The notes beneath the pieces are model-generated. The model was given only the letters and a program-made list of their open reading frames with translations. It ran no database searches and was not told the origin of the DNA. A program made the position numbers and the translations under genes. Shown here piece after piece: positions 3,989-5,448 of a stretch of DNA of 5,448 bases. Source of the DNA: an uncultured Sphingomonadaceae bacterium (GTDB lineage Bacteria; Pseudomonadota; Alphaproteobacteria; Sphingomonadales; Sphingomonadaceae); NCBI GenBank assembly GCA_937920575.1, contig CAKZSF010000008.1, positions 1-5,448 of the forward strand. The letters are read 5' to 3'. Numbering within the stretch: position 1 is the first letter of the stretch; every line of letters starts with the position of its first letter.

Positions 3989-5448
3989 ATGAAACTGAAC
4001 ACTCTACGGACCATTAGATTGACTGCGCTGCCGCTGGCTCTGGTCATTTCCGCATGCCAAATGGCGCCACAAGATCCTGCCGCAGCTGGCGAGGAAGCCT
4101 TCACGACAGGCGATTATCCCGCGGCCCGACTGCATTTGCTCAACGCGATGAAGCAGGATGACAGCGACAATCAGATCAAGCTGCTTTACGCTCGCACTCT
4201 GCTGGCATTGGGCGATGGCGTGGGCGCACAAGCGACCCTCGACAAGCTCTCTAGCGATCCCAAACTGGCCGATGAAGCGCGCGCTCTAACCACAAAGGCG
4301 CTGTTCTTTAAGGGGCAGTATGAAGAAGTTTTGAAGCGCACAGCTTCGCTGACGGGCCCGCATGCGGCAGATCACGCCTGGGCGCGTGCATCCTCCTTGA
4401 TCGGGCTTGATCGGATCGACGAAGCAGCGGCAGTTGTGGCGCAAGCCCGCAACAAGGATCAATCCAGTCTTGCTCTGGCGGAGCTGGATGCGAACATCAA
4501 ATTGGCAACAGGTGATGTGGCCGGTGCACGGCGCATCTCAGCCGCCACTCTGTCGGCCAATCCGAACAAGCCAGAGGCACTGTTGCTGGCTGGGCGGATC
4601 GCGCGAATGGATGGGAACGAGGCAGCGGCGCAAAACCACTTTACCGCCGCGCTTAAAGCCAATCCCAACAACTCGGTCGTGCTCAACGCCATGGGTGACA
4701 GCCTGCGCCAGAGCGGCGATGTGGACGGCGCGCGCGAACATTATCAACGTTCGCTCAGCCTCGTACCCAGCAATCCGATCACGCTGATTTCACTGGGCGA
4801 GCTGGAGCTGATGAATGGCAACACGGCCAAAGCGCTGGAACTGGTGCAATCGAACCAACCCGCCGTGGCGAGCATTCCGGAAGGCAAGCGTCTGATTGGC
4901 CTGGTGGAAGAGCAACGCGGCAACAATGAAACCGCGCGTGGCATGCTAACCAGCTATCTCAACAGCGTACCGAACGAGCCGATTGCCTCAGCCAGTCTGG
5001 CGCGCATTTATCGCGCTTCTGGCGAAACGGAAAAGGCGCTGGCAGCCGAAGCAACCGCAGCCGGGTATCAAGGCAAGGCCGGAACGCTGGCGCAAGTCAG
5101 CGCCAATGTGCGCGCAGAGGATCGCGCGTTGATCGACAAAGCCTCTGCCGCAATGTCAGGCAAACAATGGGCTGTCGCGGACCGGCATTTGACTGCGCTG
5201 ATCAACAAACCCGGCGCTGAAAACGCGGCCGTGTTCAACAATGCGGCGATGGTAAAACTGCAACTGGGCAACCGCGCCGCTGCGCTGCCCTTGGCCCGCC
5301 GCGCCTACCAAAAGGCGCCCGACGATCCGTTTGTGCAGGATACGCTGGGTTGGACGCTGTACATCAATGGCAAGGAACCGCAGCGCGCGGCCACTCTGCT
5401 CAACCAGGCATACAGCCAGCTCCCACAGAATTTCGAGATCAGCTGGCA
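3989..5448 (+). CDS. TPR-repeat lipoprotein, PrsT-like (exosortase A/PEP-CTERM system), runs off right edge
   Basis: The frame is open for 486 codons to the window edge. The N-terminus has Arg/Lys, a hydrophobic stretch ALPLALV and the lipobox ISA-C with Cys23. Gln24 follows rather than Asp, so outer-membrane sorting is expected. The mature part is alpha-helical tetratricopeptide-like repeats: visible units include about 33-60, 195-226, 229-260, 264-290, 331-355 and 412-482. The last, NNAAMVKLQLGNRAAALPLA then DTLGWTLY (451-458), resembles the C-terminal part of PrsT. TPR arrays bind partner proteins; PrsT accompanies the exosortase A polysaccharide/sorting locus. If this homology is right, the protein ends soon after the window and is shorter than typical PrsT (around 900 residues, from memory). 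The ribosome binding site is weak (GAGAAG lies 20 bases upstream). Its position next to a divergent PEP-CTERM gene supports the assignment; another periplasmic TPR lipoprotein cannot be excluded. Confidence 0.75.
   Translation, partial: MKLNTLRTIRLTALPLALVISACQMAPQDPAAAGEEAFTTGDYPAARLHLLNAMKQDDSDNQIKLLYARTLLALGDGVGAQATLDKLSSDPKLADEARALTTKALFFKGQYEEVLKRTASLTGPHAADHAWARASSLIGLDRIDEAAAVVAQARNKDQSSLALAELDANIKLATGDVAGARRISAATLSANPNKPEALLLAGRIARMDGNEAAAQNHFTAALKANPNNSVVLNAMGDSLRQSGDVDGAREHYQRSLSLVPSNPITLISLGELELMNGNTAKALELVQSNQPAVASIPEGKRLIGLVEEQRGNNETARGMLTSYLNSVPNEPIASASLARIYRASGETEKALAAEATAAGYQGKAGTLAQVSANVRAEDRALIDKASAAMSGKQWAVADRHLTALINKPGAENAAVFNNAAMVKLQLGNRAAALPLARRAYQKAPDDPFVQDTLGWTLYINGKEPQRAATLLNQAYSQLPQNFEISW

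Overview
The window reads as chromosomal DNA of an alphaproteobacterium, most likely Sphingomonadales (Erythrobacteraceae-like). This is inferred from the style of the GyrB N-terminus, the moderately high GC content, the PEP-CTERM protein and the shape of the TPR lipoprotein. No mobile element, CRISPR array, tRNA or rRNA was seen.

Layout, left to right. (1) The first 296 codons of gyrB run leftwards off the window edge (890 to <1). The gene has a promoter-like TTGGGA-17-TATATA placed so that transcription would begin at the A of the ATG, and the promoter spacer is a perfect GC-alternating palindrome. (2) A 580-base stretch without long genes follows. Read on the minus strand it holds a Shine-Dalgarno-preceded 27-codon ORF for a small hydrophobic peptide (1302-1219). 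About 100 bases further on lies a compact three-hairpin structure (1122-995): a 12-bp hairpin with a C-rich loop, a 7-bp hairpin with UCCUCC in its loop, a C-rich linker, and a 14-bp terminator hairpin. This is the architecture of an alphaproteobacterial anti-Shine-Dalgarno small RNA. (3) A complete plus-strand gene for an AMP-forming acyl-CoA synthetase of the ANL superfamily (1473-3011) converges on (4) a minus-strand gene for a 190-residue PEP-CTERM exosortase substrate (3690-3118). A terminator that pairs perfectly only in the minus-strand RNA lies between them. (5) An AT-rich divergent intergenic region carries a near-consensus sigma-54 promoter facing the PEP-CTERM gene and an inverted repeat about 85 bases upstream of its predicted start. 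(6) A plus-strand TPR-repeat lipoprotein (3989 to >5448) resembling PrsT of the exosortase A/PEP-CTERM system runs off the right edge.

How the parts may work together. The right half looks like the edge of a surface-polymer/protein-sorting module: a PEP-CTERM cargo under sigma-54 control and a divergent periplasm-facing TPR lipoprotein of the same system. The acyl-CoA synthetase has no sequence-level tie to that module. The left half combines housekeeping gyrB with what I consider the most interesting element, the probable small RNA and the micro-protein upstream of it, which could share a transcript.
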